Under the pieces are notes generated by a model, which saw nothing but the letters and a program-made list of their open reading frames with translations, searched no databases and was not told the DNA's origin. From Desulfobacteraceae bacterium UBA2174 (GTDB lineage: Bacteria; Desulfobacterota; Desulfobacteria; Desulfobacterales; UBA2174), in the NCBI GenBank assembly GCA_002327445.1, contig DCWA01000008.1:49334-113333 (forward strand): 64,000 nucleotides of DNA, read 5' to 3'. The position numbers and the translations under genes were made by a program. Of the stretch, positions 1 to 9,605 are shown piece by piece. Each line of letters begins with the position of its first letter. Within the stretch, counting starts at the first letter, position 1.

Positions 1-259
1 TGATGATCACGTCGCCGAGCAGGTCGGGGTTGACCCCGCTGAAATCGCCTTCGCGCATGGCGAAGGAAATCACGTTGGTCGGGCCGCTGCGGCCCAGGTA
101 TTGCCGGTTGATGACGGCGATCTGCGCGTCATCGACGATCACCAGCGACAGCTCACCCTCTGGACATCCCAAGGCGTTTAAGATGGCCCGGGCCTGCTGC
201 GCCAGGTTTTGGGTCGTGATCGGCAGCAGGCTCTGGCGGTTGTCGATCAGAACGGCCAT
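1..259 (-). CDS. ybeY: Endoribonuclease YbeY, N-terminal part (runs off the window)
   Basis: This is the N-terminal part of the YbeY metal-dependent endoribonuclease, which acts in 16S rRNA 3' end maturation and ribosome quality control. The visible 86 residues include the family segment INRQYLGRSGPTNVISFAM followed by GDV. The zinc-binding histidine motif lies beyond position 1. The ATG at 257-259 is preceded on the minus strand by GGAAAGGGG, a good ribosome binding site. The start lies 107 bases inside the end of the upstream pgpH gene, so translation is probably coupled. The order phoH-pgpH-ybeY is common in bacteria and supports the call. Confidence 0.9.
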   Translation of the reverse strand, partial: MAVLIDNRQSLLPITTQNLAQQARAILNALGCPEGELSLVIVDDAQIAVINRQYLGRSGPTNVISFAMREGDFSGVNPDLLGDVII

Positions 260-2564
260 TTTTCCCCTTTCCATCCGACTCCGACCGCTCGGGGTACTCG
301 ATCCGATGATGGTGAATCCCGTTGAGAATCTTGGTGAAACTCTTGGCGATGCGGTTCAGGTCCTTCAGGGTCAGCTCGCAGTCGTCGAGTTGACCGTCGG
401 AGAAGATCTTGTTGATCAGGTTGTGCACCAGCCCCTTGATCCGCGATGGCGTCGGGTTATCCAGGGTCCGCGAAGCGGCCTCGACCACGTCGGCCAGCAT
501 CACCAGTCCCGCCTCCCGGGTCTGGGGCCGGGGGCCGGGGTACCGGTAGTCGTCCGCGTTGACATTGCCTTCCCCGTGGATTTGCCGCGCCCGCTCATAG
601 AAGTAAGCGATGAGGCTGGTGCCGTGGCTCTGGCAGATGGTGTCGACGATGGTCTGGCCCAGCTTGTGCTTGCGGGCCATTTCCACCCCGTCCTTGACAT
701 GGGCCACCAGGATGCGCTTGGACATCGAGGGCGCCAGCTTGTCGTGGGGATTCTTTCCGTTGCGCTGGTTCTCGATGAAATACAGCGGCTTCTTGACCTT
801 GCCGATGTCGTGGTAGTACCCGCAGACCTTGGCCAGCAGCGGGTTGGCACCGATCTCGGCCGCGGCGGCCTCCACCAGGGAGCCGACGATCATCGAGTGG
901 TGGTAGGTGCCGGGAGCCTCCATCATCAACCGGCGCAGGATCGGCCGGTCCAGGTTGGCCAATTCCAACAGTGTGATGTCCGTGGTGTACCCGAAGGCCA
1001 GCTCCACCAGCGGGGTGAGCCCGGCGGTCACGATCCCCGCCCCCAGGCCGCCCATCATCGCCAATCCCCAGCACCAGAGCAGCTCGGCGCCATTGCCGTT
1101 CCAGGTGTACAGGGCGATGGCCGATACCGGCACCAGGTTGAACAGCGCCAGACGCACCCCGGCGGTGATGAAGGTCTTGCGCTCCCGGCAGTGCTGCATC
1201 CAGTAGGCGCCCAGGGCGCCGTTGAGCAGAAAGAAGAACAGCAGGGGAAGGGCCTCCGGCACGATCAACGGCAATGCCGCCGCCAGGGCGATGGCGGTCG
1301 CCAGCGCCAGATCGAGCCCGAAAAAGAGGCACACGAGCATGGCCCCGCTGGCCAGGGGCATGCCGAAAAAGACGGCCGTCGGCGTCAGGCCCATCGGTTG
1401 CACCTGGCCCAACCCGTTGCTCAAGGCCAGGGTGAGCCGGGCCAGGACGAAAAAAAGCAGGAGCACCGCGGCCAGGAAGATCAGGTTGCGCAGCGGTGCC
1501 CGATCGAAATCGGCGCTGCGGCGCAGGCCGACGATGTTGAGCACCGCCAGAAGGCAGAAGACCATCATGCCGGCGCCGATGCTCCGGCGGATCCCCGCCT
1601 GCCGGTCGCTTTCGGGCTGCAGGGCGTCCAGCTTCACCAGATGGACGGGGTTGACACGTTCGCCTTCACGCAGAATCATCTCGCCGGTCTTGATCTGGTA
1701 GAGCACCGGCTTGACGTTTTCCACCGCCAGGCGGCGCCGTTCGGCGCTTTCACTCCGATTCAAGGTAATGTTGGGCTGAATCATGCGCCGGGTCAGGTCG
1801 ACGATCACCCCCCCCAGGGGCGCGTCGACATCCCTGAGCAGGGGCTCGCCGACCACCGGGACAAGGTCCTTGGCCTCTTCGAAGGCGTAAAGTTTATCCA
1901 GCTCGTTGACCAGCCGCTCCTTTTGCGTGGCGATGTCCCTCAGCACGATCCCCCGGGACACTTCGCGCAGCAGCATCTCCTTGTTGGTCACCACCCCGTT
2001 TTCGAGGATGTCGCTGGCGATGGCGGCAATCCGCTCGGCGACGGATGCCGCGAAACCCGCCGCGGTCAGAATCTCGAATGCTTCCGGACTGATGGAAATA
2101 CCCAGGTCCTCCGCGAAGGCTTCCCTCAACGGAGTTGGCGCCACGGGTGGCACCTGCCCCCCGGTGCCACTGATCCGTCGGGCCTGGTCGAGTTCCCGCC
2201 TCAGGAACTCGAGTTCGAGGGCGTCGCGCATCCGGACAAAGGCCTGGAACACCTGTTCGGACAGGGCGGGAATCCGCTGGCTGTCCAGGTCGTACACCGT
2301 CTGGACGGCCTGCTCCACCTCGCTGCGCTTCTCCTCGGTGGCGGCAACATCCTCGATGAAAAAATCCCGCGGCGCCTTGATGTCCTTTTCGGCCACGTCC
2401 CCCACCCCGTAGCTGTCCCGCACGGGCGCCGAACGGGGGAACACCAGGGCGGCAAAGATCGCGGCCACCATCAGCAGGATCGCCCATTGCAGCAGCGGCT
2501 GCTGCGCGAAGGCGCGGGCTATGGCGCTGTCAGGCTTGCCCATGGTGAATACGGACTCTTGCAA
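153..2564 (-). CDS. pgpH: 7TM-HD family membrane phosphohydrolase (PgpH/YqfF-like)
   Basis: An 803-residue membrane protein of the 7TMR-HDED/7TM-HD family. Characterised relatives are cyclic-di-AMP phosphodiesterases, so the substrate here is an inference. It has one N-terminal membrane helix near residues 25-45, a long extracytoplasmic region to about residue 330, a cluster of hydrophobic helices to about 540, and a cytosolic HD domain. The HD domain shows YHHSM followed by YYHDIGKVKKP, the metal-binding HDIG signature. An ATG seven codons downstream (MGKPDS) is an alternative start. The gene starts 5 bases after phoH ends and its 3' end overlaps ybeY, so the three genes form one operon. Confidence 0.9.
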   Translation of the reverse strand: MQESVFTMGKPDSAIARAFAQQPLLQWAILLMVAAIFAALVFPRSAPVRDSYGVGDVAEKDIKAPRDFFIEDVAATEEKRSEVEQAVQTVYDLDSQRIPALSEQVFQAFVRMRDALELEFLRRELDQARRISGTGGQVPPVAPTPLREAFAEDLGISISPEAFEILTAAGFAASVAERIAAIASDILENGVVTNKEMLLREVSRGIVLRDIATQKERLVNELDKLYAFEEAKDLVPVVGEPLLRDVDAPLGGVIVDLTRRMIQPNITLNRSESAERRRLAVENVKPVLYQIKTGEMILREGERVNPVHLVKLDALQPESDRQAGIRRSIGAGMMVFCLLAVLNIVGLRRSADFDRAPLRNLIFLAAVLLLFFVLARLTLALSNGLGQVQPMGLTPTAVFFGMPLASGAMLVCLFFGLDLALATAIALAAALPLIVPEALPLLFFFLLNGALGAYWMQHCRERKTFITAGVRLALFNLVPVSAIALYTWNGNGAELLWCWGLAMMGGLGAGIVTAGLTPLVELAFGYTTDITLLELANLDRPILRRLMMEAPGTYHHSMIVGSLVEAAAAEIGANPLLAKVCGYYHDIGKVKKPLYFIENQRNGKNPHDKLAPSMSKRILVAHVKDGVEMARKHKLGQTIVDTICQSHGTSLIAYFYERARQIHGEGNVNADDYRYPGPRPQTREAGLVMLADVVEAASRTLDNPTPSRIKGLVHNLINKIFSDGQLDDCELTLKDLNRIAKSFTKILNGIHHHRIEYPERSESDGKGKNGRSDRQPPEPAADHDPKPGAAGPGHLKRLGMSRG

Positions 2565-2569
2565 CGGCT

Positions 2570-3571
2570 TCAGGCCGATGCGTCCCGGAGTTGGCGCATT
2601 CGCTGGTCGTGGTCTTCGTATGCCTGGATGATGGCCTGGACCAGGCGGTGGCGCACCACGTCCTGCTTGGAGAAAAAAACGAAGCGAATGCTCTCGATGT
2701 GCTTGAGGATCTCGATGCTCTGGACCAGTCCGGACACTTTTCCCTCCGGCAGGTCGGTCTGGGTGATGTCGCCGGTGATCACGGCTTTGGAATTGAAACC
2801 GATGCGCGTCAGAAACATTTTCATCTGCTCGCCGGTGGTGTTCTGGGCTTCATCGAGGATCACGAAGGCGTCGTTGAGGGTGCGTCCGCGCATGAAGGCC
2901 AGGGGCGCAACCTCGATCACGCCCTGCTGAATCAGGCTGCTGGCCCGCTCGAAACGCACCATGTCGTGCAGTGCGTCGTAGAGCGGCCGCAGGTATGGGT
3001 CGACCTTCTCGGCCAGATCGCCGGGCAGAAACCCCAGGGCTTCTCCGGCTTCCACCGCCGGCCGTGTCAGGATGATCCGGTTGACCAGACCCTTGGTGAG
3101 CGAGGCGATAGCCATGGCCATCGCCAGGTAGGTCTTGCCGGTCCCCGCCGGACCGACCCCGAAGACCATGTCCGATTCGCGCATGGCGTCGATATAGGCC
3201 TTCTGAGCGGGGCTTTTGGGCGTCACGGCCCGTTTTTTGGCCGTGACGTAGACCGTATCGAGAAAGACTTGGCGCAGATCGGCCTTGGCATCGGCCGCCA
3301 GGATGGCCACGGCCTGGTCCACATCCGGACCGTAGACGGGGTATCCGCTTTTGAGGAGCCCGTAGAGCTGCCGCAATACGTTTCGCGCCAGTTCGCAGGC
3401 GATGGGATCGCCCCCGATGGCCACACTGTTGCCCCTCACATCGATCTTCACCCCGACGCCGGCCTCAAGCCGCCGCAGGTTGGCGTTCTGTTCACCGATG
3501 AGCTGCTGGGCGAGCTGCGCGTCGGCAAAGGTCATCCGGGCGCACTGGTTTTCCGAAACGGCTTGGGGCAT
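2570..3571 (-). CDS. phoH: PhoH family ATPase
   Basis: A 333-residue PhoH-like NTPase of unclear cellular role, often linked to RNA metabolism and stress and usually next to ybeY. It has the Walker A motif [12 protein letters not shown] and the Walker B motif ILDEAQNT. The N-terminal region resembles the KH-like segment of the family ([17 protein letters not shown]). The frame stays open upstream to 3640, but ATG 3571 is chosen because AAAGAGAG lies at the right distance and the protein then has normal family length. It is the first gene of the phoH-pgpH-ybeY operon. Confidence 0.92.
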   Translation of the reverse strand: MPQAVSENQCARMTFADAQLAQQLIGEQNANLRRLEAGVGVKIDVRGNSVAIGGDPIACELARNVLRQLYGLLKSGYPVYGPDVDQAVAILAADAKADLRQVFLDTVYVTAKKRAVTPKSPAQKAYIDAMRESDMVFGVGPAGTGKTYLAMAMAIASLTKGLVNRIILTRPAVEAGEALGFLPGDLAEKVDPYLRPLYDALHDMVRFERASSLIQQGVIEVAPLAFMRGRTLNDAFVILDEAQNTTGEQMKMFLTRIGFNSKAVITGDITQTDLPEGKVSGLVQSIEILKHIESIRFVFFSKQDVVRHRLVQAIIQAYEDHDQRMRQLRDASA

Positions 3572-3845
3572 GCGATCTCTCTTTCGACCGTCATCCCTGG
3601 CGGCCGGGGCACTCCGGTTTCCATGAACCGCCGACGGCATCCCCGATCAGCGGCAGAAAACCCCTATCACAACCCGTCGCGCATTGGCAAACCGCTTTTG
3701 GCGCCCCTCGACACGGGAAAAACGCCTTGACCTGCCCCGGCGCCCCTGATAGGAATCCTGTTTCGTAGTGGTTTCGCAGTGATGACGACCCGATCGGCAA
3801 AGGCCGGCGCTCCTTGCGACGCTGGCCTTTCTTGGTGAAAGCACC

Positions 3846-4376
3846 ATGAACGCCTTTGACATCTTTGCCCTGATTATTGTCGGATACGCACTCATCCGCG
3901 GTATCTTCCGCGGTCTCATCAAAGAGATGGCAGCCATCGTCGGCGTGGTGGCCGGCTTCTGGGGGGCCTTTACCTACTACCCCCTGCTCGCCGGCATCCT
4001 CGATCCCTGGATCGAGAACCCCGGCCATTTGAAGATCGTCAGCTTCCTGGCGATCTTCTGCGCGGTGCTCCTGGTGGTCAGCATCGTCGGGGTGGTGATC
4101 AAGTACCTGCTGCGAGTGGCTTTTCTCGGATGGCTGGACCGGATCTGCGGCGGCATCTTCGGCCTCTTGAAGGCGGTGCTGATCACCGCCGTGGTCCTCA
4201 TGGTCCTGACGGCCTTTCTGCCCAAGAACGCCCCCCTGGTACGCGACAGCCTGACGGCGCCCTATATCACCGCCATCTCGGCGACCCTGGCCCGCATCAC
4301 TCCCACGGAACTCAAGAGCGAATTCCGCAACAAGTTGACGGAGATGCGCAAGACCTGGGAAAAAAGGGTCCACTAG
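3846..4376 (+). CDS. cvpA: CvpA family inner membrane protein
   Basis: A 176-residue integral membrane protein of the CvpA (colicin V production) family. It opens with the typical MNAFDIFALIIVGYALIRG segment and has four predicted hydrophobic helices, at about residues 5-20, 25-50, 60-85 and 105-125, with a charged cytosolic tail ending KTWEKRVH. CvpA is linked to envelope stability and bile or cationic stress tolerance in other bacteria; its molecular activity is not established. It is divergent from phoH and 30 bases upstream of mazG on the same strand. The 274 bases between it and phoH show no gene. Confidence 0.85.
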   Translation: MNAFDIFALIIVGYALIRGIFRGLIKEMAAIVGVVAGFWGAFTYYPLLAGILDPWIENPGHLKIVSFLAIFCAVLLVVSIVGVVIKYLLRVAFLGWLDRICGGIFGLLKAVLITAVVLMVLTAFLPKNAPLVRDSLTAPYITAISATLARITPTELKSEFRNKLTEMRKTWEKRVH

Positions 4377-4406
4377 CCTCCGCCTGAATCCGGAAAGACG
4401 ACCGCC

Positions 4407-5219
4407 ATGACCCTCTCCACGCGCCTACAGGCGCTTCTGGATTTGATCGACACCCTGCGCGGCGAAAACGGTTGTCCCTGGGACCGCCGGCAGACTCCCG
4501 CCTCCATGGGCCGCTACCTGGCCGAGGAAGTTTTCGAACTCATCGAGGCCATCGAGAAGGACGACGCCGCGGCGGTGGCGGAAGAGTTGGGGGACGTGCT
4601 CTTTCAGGCGTTTTTCATCGCCGCGCTCTACCGGGAGGCCGGACGCCTGGATCTGGAAGGGGTGCTGGCGCAGATCCATGCCAAGATGGTGCGCCGCCAT
4701 CCCCATGTCTTCGGCGACGCATCGGCCGAAACCACCGAAGCCGTACGCGCGCAGTGGGCGCGGATCAAGCGCGAGGAGAAGGGGGAGGCGGAACCCGGCT
4801 CGGTCCTCGACGGGGTCCCGGCAGGCCTTCCGGCCCTTCTGCGGGCCTGGCGCATATCGCAAAGAGCCATCGGGGTCGGCTTCGACTGGCCGGACCTGGC
4901 GGCCGTCATGGGCCAAGCCGAGGACGAATGGCGGGAGTTTCGTGCCGAGTTGAGCCGGCCGGATGCCGACGACGACGGCCGCCGGCGCATTGCCATGGAA
5001 TTCGGCGACCTGCTCTTCACCCTGGTCAACGTGGCCCGTTTCACCCGCATCCATCCCGAGACCTCGCTGACGGCCGCCATCGGCAAGTTCGAGGCGCGCT
5101 TTCGGCACATGGAAAAGACCGCAAAGGCGGCGGGAAAGGATCTCTCGGAAGTCCCCCGCGAAGAGATGGAGCGGTTGTGGGCGGCGGCCAAGATTGCCCT
5201 TGCCGACGCGGGCGAATGA
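4407..5219 (+). CDS. mazG: Nucleoside triphosphate pyrophosphohydrolase MazG
   Basis: A 270-residue protein with two tandem MazG domains. MazG hydrolyses NTPs and dNTPs to monophosphate plus pyrophosphate and is thought to clean the nucleotide pool and modulate the stringent response. The first domain (about 10-120) shows NGCPWDRRQTPASM and the metal-binding EEVFELIEAIE/EELGDVLFQ pattern. The second (about 145-265) shows EFGDLLFTLVNVARF. Length matches the family. The ATG at 4407 follows cvpA by 30 bases, so they may be cotranscribed. Its 3' end converges on the small minus-strand gene at 5227. Confidence 0.93.
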   Translation: MTLSTRLQALLDLIDTLRGENGCPWDRRQTPASMGRYLAEEVFELIEAIEKDDAAAVAEELGDVLFQAFFIAALYREAGRLDLEGVLAQIHAKMVRRHPHVFGDASAETTEAVRAQWARIKREEKGEAEPGSVLDGVPAGLPALLRAWRISQRAIGVGFDWPDLAAVMGQAEDEWREFRAELSRPDADDDGRRRIAMEFGDLLFTLVNVARFTRIHPETSLTAAIGKFEARFRHMEKTAKAAGKDLSEVPREEMERLWAAAKIALADAGE

Positions 5220-5226
5220 AGGCGGA

Positions 5227-5637
5227 TTATCCCGCTTCTTCCTCCTCCGAAGGCCCACCGGGAGATGGGGCCTGCGGACCGGACAGGGCCTCGACACGCT
5301 GGAACACGAAATCGCCGTTGCCGACCACCAGGGTGGCGAGCCGCTTTTGGCCGGCCTCATCGATGCGGTGAAAGCGAAACTCGGGCTCCCAGCCGTGGGG
5401 CTTGTCGTCCCGAGTCACCTCATTTTCGCCGGCATCGGTATCCCGGCCGGCCCCGAGCCGGTGCCCGGCCTCGTGGATGCGTTGGATGATGGTGGCCGCC
5501 ACCCGGTCGACCACGCTCTGGCGCCGAATCTCCGCCACCGGCGCCGGCCCCTCGGCGAGCAGCCGCCGGCGGGTTTCGGCGAGGCGCCTGGTGTACAGCT
5601 TCAAGACCCGGTGCATCTGGTGACTGGGAACCCCCAT
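5227..5637 (-). CDS. Uncharacterised 136-residue protein
   Basis: I do not recognise this protein. It is 136 residues, soluble, rich in Arg, Glu and His, with an N-terminal helical stretch (LKLYTRRLAETRRRLL), a middle section with several His and Asp residues, and an acidic Glu-rich tail (SEEEEAG). There is no signal peptide, membrane helix or Cys cluster. The ATG at 5637 has a strong ribosome binding site (GGAGAGG) six bases upstream, which is the main reason to accept it as real. It converges on mazG and is followed on the same strand by nothing close, so it is probably a single-gene unit or the tail of the fba-Nudix transcript. Confidence 0.6.
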   Translation of the reverse strand: MGVPSHQMHRVLKLYTRRLAETRRRLLAEGPAPVAEIRRQSVVDRVAATIIQRIHEAGHRLGAGRDTDAGENEVTRDDKPHGWEPEFRFHRIDEAGQKRLATLVVGNGDFVFQRVEALSGPQAPSPGGPSEEEEAG

Positions 5638-5660
5638 TGAAACCTCTCCTTTAAAAACAG

Positions 5661-6203
5661 CTACCCCTCCGCGGCGCGCCCCTCTTTTCGATCCGCGCCC
5701 GCGCCCTCACCGAAAACCTGGCGGATGAAGCGCAGGTGACTGTCGAAGGCGATCGGTGGCAGGGCCTCGGCGTCGAACCAGCCGATGGCGTCGGCGTCGT
5801 CACCGGCCTGGATGCGGCCTTCATAGCGGTGGACCAGATAGCCGATCATCAAAACGGTGTCGTAGCTGGCATTGGGAGCGATGGTGACGCCCAGCAGCTC
5901 CCCGATGGTGCCGCTGAGGCCAGTTTCCTCGGCCAGTTCGCGCAGAGCCCCCTCCTCCGGGAATTCCCCGAGTTCCATGAACCCCCCGGGAAGACACCAG
6001 AGGCCCTTCTTTGGCGCCACGCTACGGCGCACCAGCAGCACCTGCCCGGCAGCGTTGCGCACCACGAGGCAGGTGGCCGGCACCGGGTTTTCATACAGCG
6101 GGTTGCCGCAAGCGTTGCAATACAGCCGCCGCCGTCCCTCCCAGTGCCGCGTCACCAGCGGGCCGCCGCAAAACGGGCAGAATCGTTTGACGGAGCTGAT
6201 CAA
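5661..6203 (-). CDS. Zinc-ribbon Nudix hydrolase
   Basis: A 180-residue Nudix hydrolase preceded by a zinc ribbon. The ribbon has CPFCGG and CNACGN (residues about 9-35). The Nudix box is complete: GGFMELGEFPEEGALRELAE then ETG, giving the metal-binding REXXEE core. The arrangement resembles NADH pyrophosphatase-type enzymes, but the substrate cannot be read from sequence and the NudC SQPWPFPxS motif is not seen. Translation probably starts at TTG 6203, which overlaps the stop of the aldolase gene (TTGA), so the two are translationally coupled. Confidence 0.85.
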   Translation of the reverse strand: MISSVKRFCPFCGGPLVTRHWEGRRRLYCNACGNPLYENPVPATCLVVRNAAGQVLLVRRSVAPKKGLWCLPGGFMELGEFPEEGALRELAEETGLSGTIGELLGVTIAPNASYDTVLMIGYLVHRYEGRIQAGDDADAIGWFDAEALPPIAFDSHLRFIRQVFGEGAGADRKEGRAAEG

Positions 6204-7495
6204 TCGTCGAAATTCCCCTTGGCCCCCTTGGACCCTTTCAACCCCTGGGCCCGCCGGGCGATCTTTTCCGGAGTCCAGTCATCGGCCGACAGGAGGCGTT
6301 CGGCCTTCGGCCCCGGATCCGGGCCGCCGGTGCGCAGCACCAGTTCGACTGCCAGCGGAGCGGTGTCCCTGGCATTGAGCACGTTGACGAGCATGTTGTG
6401 GACGAAGTCCTCCACCCGCCGGGCCATTCGGTCCCGGATCTCCCGGGGCTGACCCAGCAGCCGGTTCTCGAAGGGGAGGTTGAGCTTCTTGTAATCGCCG
6501 GCCTTCCATCCCTTCTCCTGGGCGTAGGCGACCATCTTGGCCCACATCTCCTCGGTCACCCCGGAATCGGGAACCTTGATGAAGCGACCTTCGGCGTCCA
6601 ACTGGGCGTTGCCGTAATCGTTGACCTTCAGGCCCCAGGAAATCATCTGCAGGGCGGTGGCCACGTTGGCCTTGGTGGTGCGGGTGCGCGCGGCGATGGC
6701 GCGTAGCCGCTCGGAGCTGTTGCCCGAGGTGCCATGCTGGGCCCCGGATACCCGGTAGGGCGCCAGCGCCTGGTGGATATCGGCGGTCAACTCGACCTGG
6801 ATCCCCGAGTCGCTGGCCTCCAGGCCGTGGGTGGTGCCGTTGTTCAAGGCGATCCAGTCCGGAAAGATGCCGTGGGCGTTGAGTCCCTCGATGAGAAAGA
6901 GGGCCTCCTCGCGGGTGGACAAGCCCGATTTCCCTTTGATCTCGCCCACCTCGGTCTCCAAACCGGCCCAGGGCGGCACGAAGGGGTTCAATTCGAGGTT
7001 GGCCAGCAGGTTCTGGTCGTCCGGCATGTGGGAGGCGTCAATGGCGATGGAGGTGATACCGGCATCGAAGATTGAGGGAATCTCGATCTTGGCCGGCGCG
7101 ATGTCCGCCGGGGTCTTGATCCCGTAATGGTCCGCATGGATGGCCACCGGCACGGTGATGCCCAGTTCGTTGCACAGGTCGTCCACGTACCGTGCCATGT
7201 TCCAGTAGTTGACGGCGCAATAGGCGCCGGCCCCGCCCTCGGATCGCGCGATTTCGATGATGATGGCCGCGTTGGCCCTCTGGGCGGCCATCAGGGCGCC
7301 CTTGATGACGAAGAAGTTGCGGCCGTTGGCCGCCATGGCGACCGCGTGCCCCTTGGCCAGCATGGCCCGGTCGATCACCTTGCCGCTGACGATCAGGGCC
7401 CGGGAATGGGGGAACAGGCGCGCGATGTTCGGCGGGCGGCCGATTTCCAGCGCCTTGGCGTAATCTTTAGCGGAAACGTCGGACATTTTGGCCAT
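6200..7495 (-). CDS. Class II fructose-bisphosphate aldolase family protein
   Basis: A 431-residue protein of the zinc-dependent class II aldolase family, which cleaves or forms fructose 1,6-bisphosphate (or a related ketose bisphosphate) in glycolysis and gluconeogenesis. Candidate zinc ligands are in VAIHADHYG, in the later WIALNNGTTHG and in VSGAQHGTSG; GLETEVGEIKG is the acidic loop. It is longer than E. coli FbaA (about 360 residues) because of a C-terminal extension beyond residue 340. ATG 7495 is chosen over upstream in-frame starts because AAGGAGGAG sits at ideal distance. It is the first gene of a two-gene unit with the Nudix gene. Confidence 0.85.
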   Translation of the reverse strand: MAKMSDVSAKDYAKALEIGRPPNIARLFPHSRALIVSGKVIDRAMLAKGHAVAMAANGRNFFVIKGALMAAQRANAAIIIEIARSEGGAGAYCAVNYWNMARYVDDLCNELGITVPVAIHADHYGIKTPADIAPAKIEIPSIFDAGITSIAIDASHMPDDQNLLANLELNPFVPPWAGLETEVGEIKGKSGLSTREEALFLIEGLNAHGIFPDWIALNNGTTHGLEASDSGIQVELTADIHQALAPYRVSGAQHGTSGNSSERLRAIAARTRTTKANVATALQMISWGLKVNDYGNAQLDAEGRFIKVPDSGVTEEMWAKMVAYAQEKGWKAGDYKKLNLPFENRLLGQPREIRDRMARRVEDFVHNMLVNVLNARDTAPLAVELVLRTGGPDPGPKAERLLSADDWTPEKIARRAQGLKGSKGAKGNFDD

Positions 7496-7649
7496 GACTC
7501 TCCTCCTTTGCCATTGGTTTGAGTCACCCGAGCGTCGCGTGACGGCATATGCAAACCCCATGCATTCAATATTCATTCGCGCATATATTGATCCGACCAC
7601 CGCGACTTGTCAAACCCTTCGCGGCCTCCTTTCCCCAAGGCCAAACGCA

Positions 7650-7677
7650 TTGACAATCCCGGCGTCTGATGTAGAGT
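7650..7677 (+). promoter_or_regulatory. Sigma-70-like promoter for the lipoprotein gene
   Basis: TTGACA at 7650-7655 and TAGAGT at 7672-7677 are separated by 16 bases. It lies in the 315-base divergent gap between the aldolase gene (start 7495) and the lipoprotein gene (start 7811), pointing toward the latter and leaving a leader of about 125 bases. Nothing else is recognisable in this gap. Confidence 0.5.
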
Positions 7678-7810
7678 GGAGCCGTTTTAGCGGATTCTGA
7701 AGTCTTGAAATTCAAAGACATTTCAGCTTGGGCAGCCGCAACGATGGGACGAGGCGTCCTTGCCGGATTGTCATTTGATAGTAAATAGAAATAGGAATTT
7801 GGACGCAAGG

Positions 7811-9601
7811 ATGAGACCGGTGGCAAAATGCATTGCGCGGTACCTGGTGGCGGCCGCATTCGTGGCGGCGATCATGGCCGCCTGCGCACCGCGCCCGTCG
7901 ATTCCGCCGCTCCGGCCGGCCCAACCGGTTCAGATGCCGGAAACGGGGGACCGGCAAGCATACCGGATCGCCGAGGACCTGGCGATTGCCCGCTCCGCCA
8001 GGGCCACCGATGCGTTTGAAAATTTCCTCGCCAGGTTCCCGGCCAGCCCCCTCGCCCCCCAGGCCTTGATGCACCTCGGAGACCTTTACCGGAACCGCGC
8101 CGACCTGAAGGCCGCCGGCAATGCCTACCACCGCCTGCTCATCGACCATCGCAACCATCCCCTGGCGCCCCGGGCGCTCGTCGGACTGCTCACCGTCAAT
8201 CACCGGCAGGGGGATTTCAACAGTCTTCTGGCAAACAGCCGCATCCTCCCGCCGGAACGGCTGGCGGAGGCCGACCGCCAACAGATCCGGCAACTGCGAA
8301 TCGACGCCCTGCTGGCCTTGAAGCGCCCGCTGGAAGCGGCCGAGGAAGCCATCGCGGCCTGGCGGGCGGCTTCGGAAGAAGACCGACCGAAACTGGCGGA
8401 CCAACTCGCCCTGGCCCTCGGGGAACTTTCGCCCCAAGCCTTGTCCCGGCTGTCGGAAAAGCCCACGACCCCCGAGGCCCGGGACCTGCTTCAGCGCCTC
8501 GTCAAGGACATCGCCTTCGATCAAACCACCATCGGATGCATGCTGCCGTTGAGCGGAACCTACGGCGCCTACGGGCAGCGGGCCCTGCGGGGGGCGGAGA
8601 TGGCCCTGATGCATTTCACGGCCCGTCCCTCGGCGCCGAAAGTGCGCATGATCATCGAGGATACCGCTTCACGCGGCGACCGGGCCCAAGCCATTGTCCA
8701 GGAATTTTCCCGCCGGCGCGTGGCGGCGATTCTCGGACCGATGGTGACGGCGGCCGAGGCTGGCGCCGAAGCCCAGCGGCAGGCGATCCCCATCATCACC
8801 TTCACCCAGCGGGAGGACATCCCCGCCTTGGGCGATTGGGTGCTGCGCTATTTTATCACCCCCCGAAACCAGGTGGAAGCCCTGGTGAGTTGGGCGATGG
8901 AACGCGAGGGCATCCAGCGTTTTGCCGTCCTGCACCCCGCGGACAAGTACGGCAAGTCCCTCCAGGCCCACTTCGCCGAGGCGGTCGATGCCCATGGAGG
9001 GACCCTGGCCGGCGCCGTCGCGTACGCCCCGGCGAGCACCGACTTTTCGGACCCGATCCGCCGTCTGGCCGCCCTGGGCGGCCCCCCCGAGGGTTTCGAG
9101 GCCCTCTTCATCCCCGACACGCCATCCAAGGCGGCCCTGATCATCCCCCAACTGGCCTTCCACGACCTGACCGGCCTCCGTCTGATGGGGGTCAACCTCT
9201 GGCATGACCAGACCCTGATCCGAATGGCCGAAGCCTTCGTCGAAGGAGTCGTATTCCCTTCCGGCTTTTTCCCCGAAGCCGCCGACAGCGCCATGGATGC
9301 CTTCATCGAGGATTTCCGGTCAGCTTACGGCCAGGAGCCCGGGTACATCGAAGCCGCGGCCTACGACGCCGCGACGATTCTGCTCGATGCCCTCGGCCGG
9401 CCGGAAGTTCGCAGCCACGCCCGGCTCCGGAGCGCCCTGACCGACGGCCATCCCCATGCCGGCCTGACCGGCGAGGCGTATTTCGACGCTCGTGGAGAAT
9501 TGCACCAGTCCCTTTCCCTGGTCACCGTGCGCAGCGGCAGGTTTGTTCAGCTCGATTCGATGCCCCTGCCCACCCCGCCTTCCACGACACGGATCCCCTG
9601 A
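7811..9601 (+). CDS. LpoA/LppC-like lipoprotein with TPR and type 1 periplasmic-binding fold
   Basis: A 596-residue predicted lipoprotein. A signal peptide ends in the lipobox IMAAC, giving a lipid-anchored Cys near residue 25. Residues about 50-230 look like helical TPR repeats (ALMHLGDLYRNRADLKAAGNAY). From about residue 245 the segment IGCMLPLSGTYGAYGQRAL begins a type 1 periplasmic-binding (LppC/peripla_BP_6) fold. This domain order matches penicillin-binding protein activator LpoA, but a branched-chain amino acid binding protein relative is also possible. ATG 7811 is chosen because it gives the signal peptide. It is followed four bases later by waaA, so the pair is an envelope operon. 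Confidence 0.75.
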   Translation: MRPVAKCIARYLVAAAFVAAIMAACAPRPSIPPLRPAQPVQMPETGDRQAYRIAEDLAIARSARATDAFENFLARFPASPLAPQALMHLGDLYRNRADLKAAGNAYHRLLIDHRNHPLAPRALVGLLTVNHRQGDFNSLLANSRILPPERLAEADRQQIRQLRIDALLALKRPLEAAEEAIAAWRAASEEDRPKLADQLALALGELSPQALSRLSEKPTTPEARDLLQRLVKDIAFDQTTIGCMLPLSGTYGAYGQRALRGAEMALMHFTARPSAPKVRMIIEDTASRGDRAQAIVQEFSRRRVAAILGPMVTAAEAGAEAQRQAIPIITFTQREDIPALGDWVLRYFITPRNQVEALVSWAMEREGIQRFAVLHPADKYGKSLQAHFAEAVDAHGGTLAGAVAYAPASTDFSDPIRRLAALGGPPEGFEALFIPDTPSKAALIIPQLAFHDLTGLRLMGVNLWHDQTLIRMAEAFVEGVVFPSGFFPEAADSAMDAFIEDFRSAYGQEPGYIEAAAYDAATILLDALGRPEVRSHARLRSALTDGHPHAGLTGEAYFDARGELHQSLSLVTVRSGRFVQLDSMPLPTPPSTTRIP

Positions 9602-9605
9602 CACC

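Noticed and set aside
3..2930. A 975-codon plus-strand open frame
   Set aside because: It is antisense to pgpH and phoH, whose family motifs are clear. Composition (His, Gln, Gly, Arg-rich, no domains) is typical of an antisense frame in GC-rich DNA.
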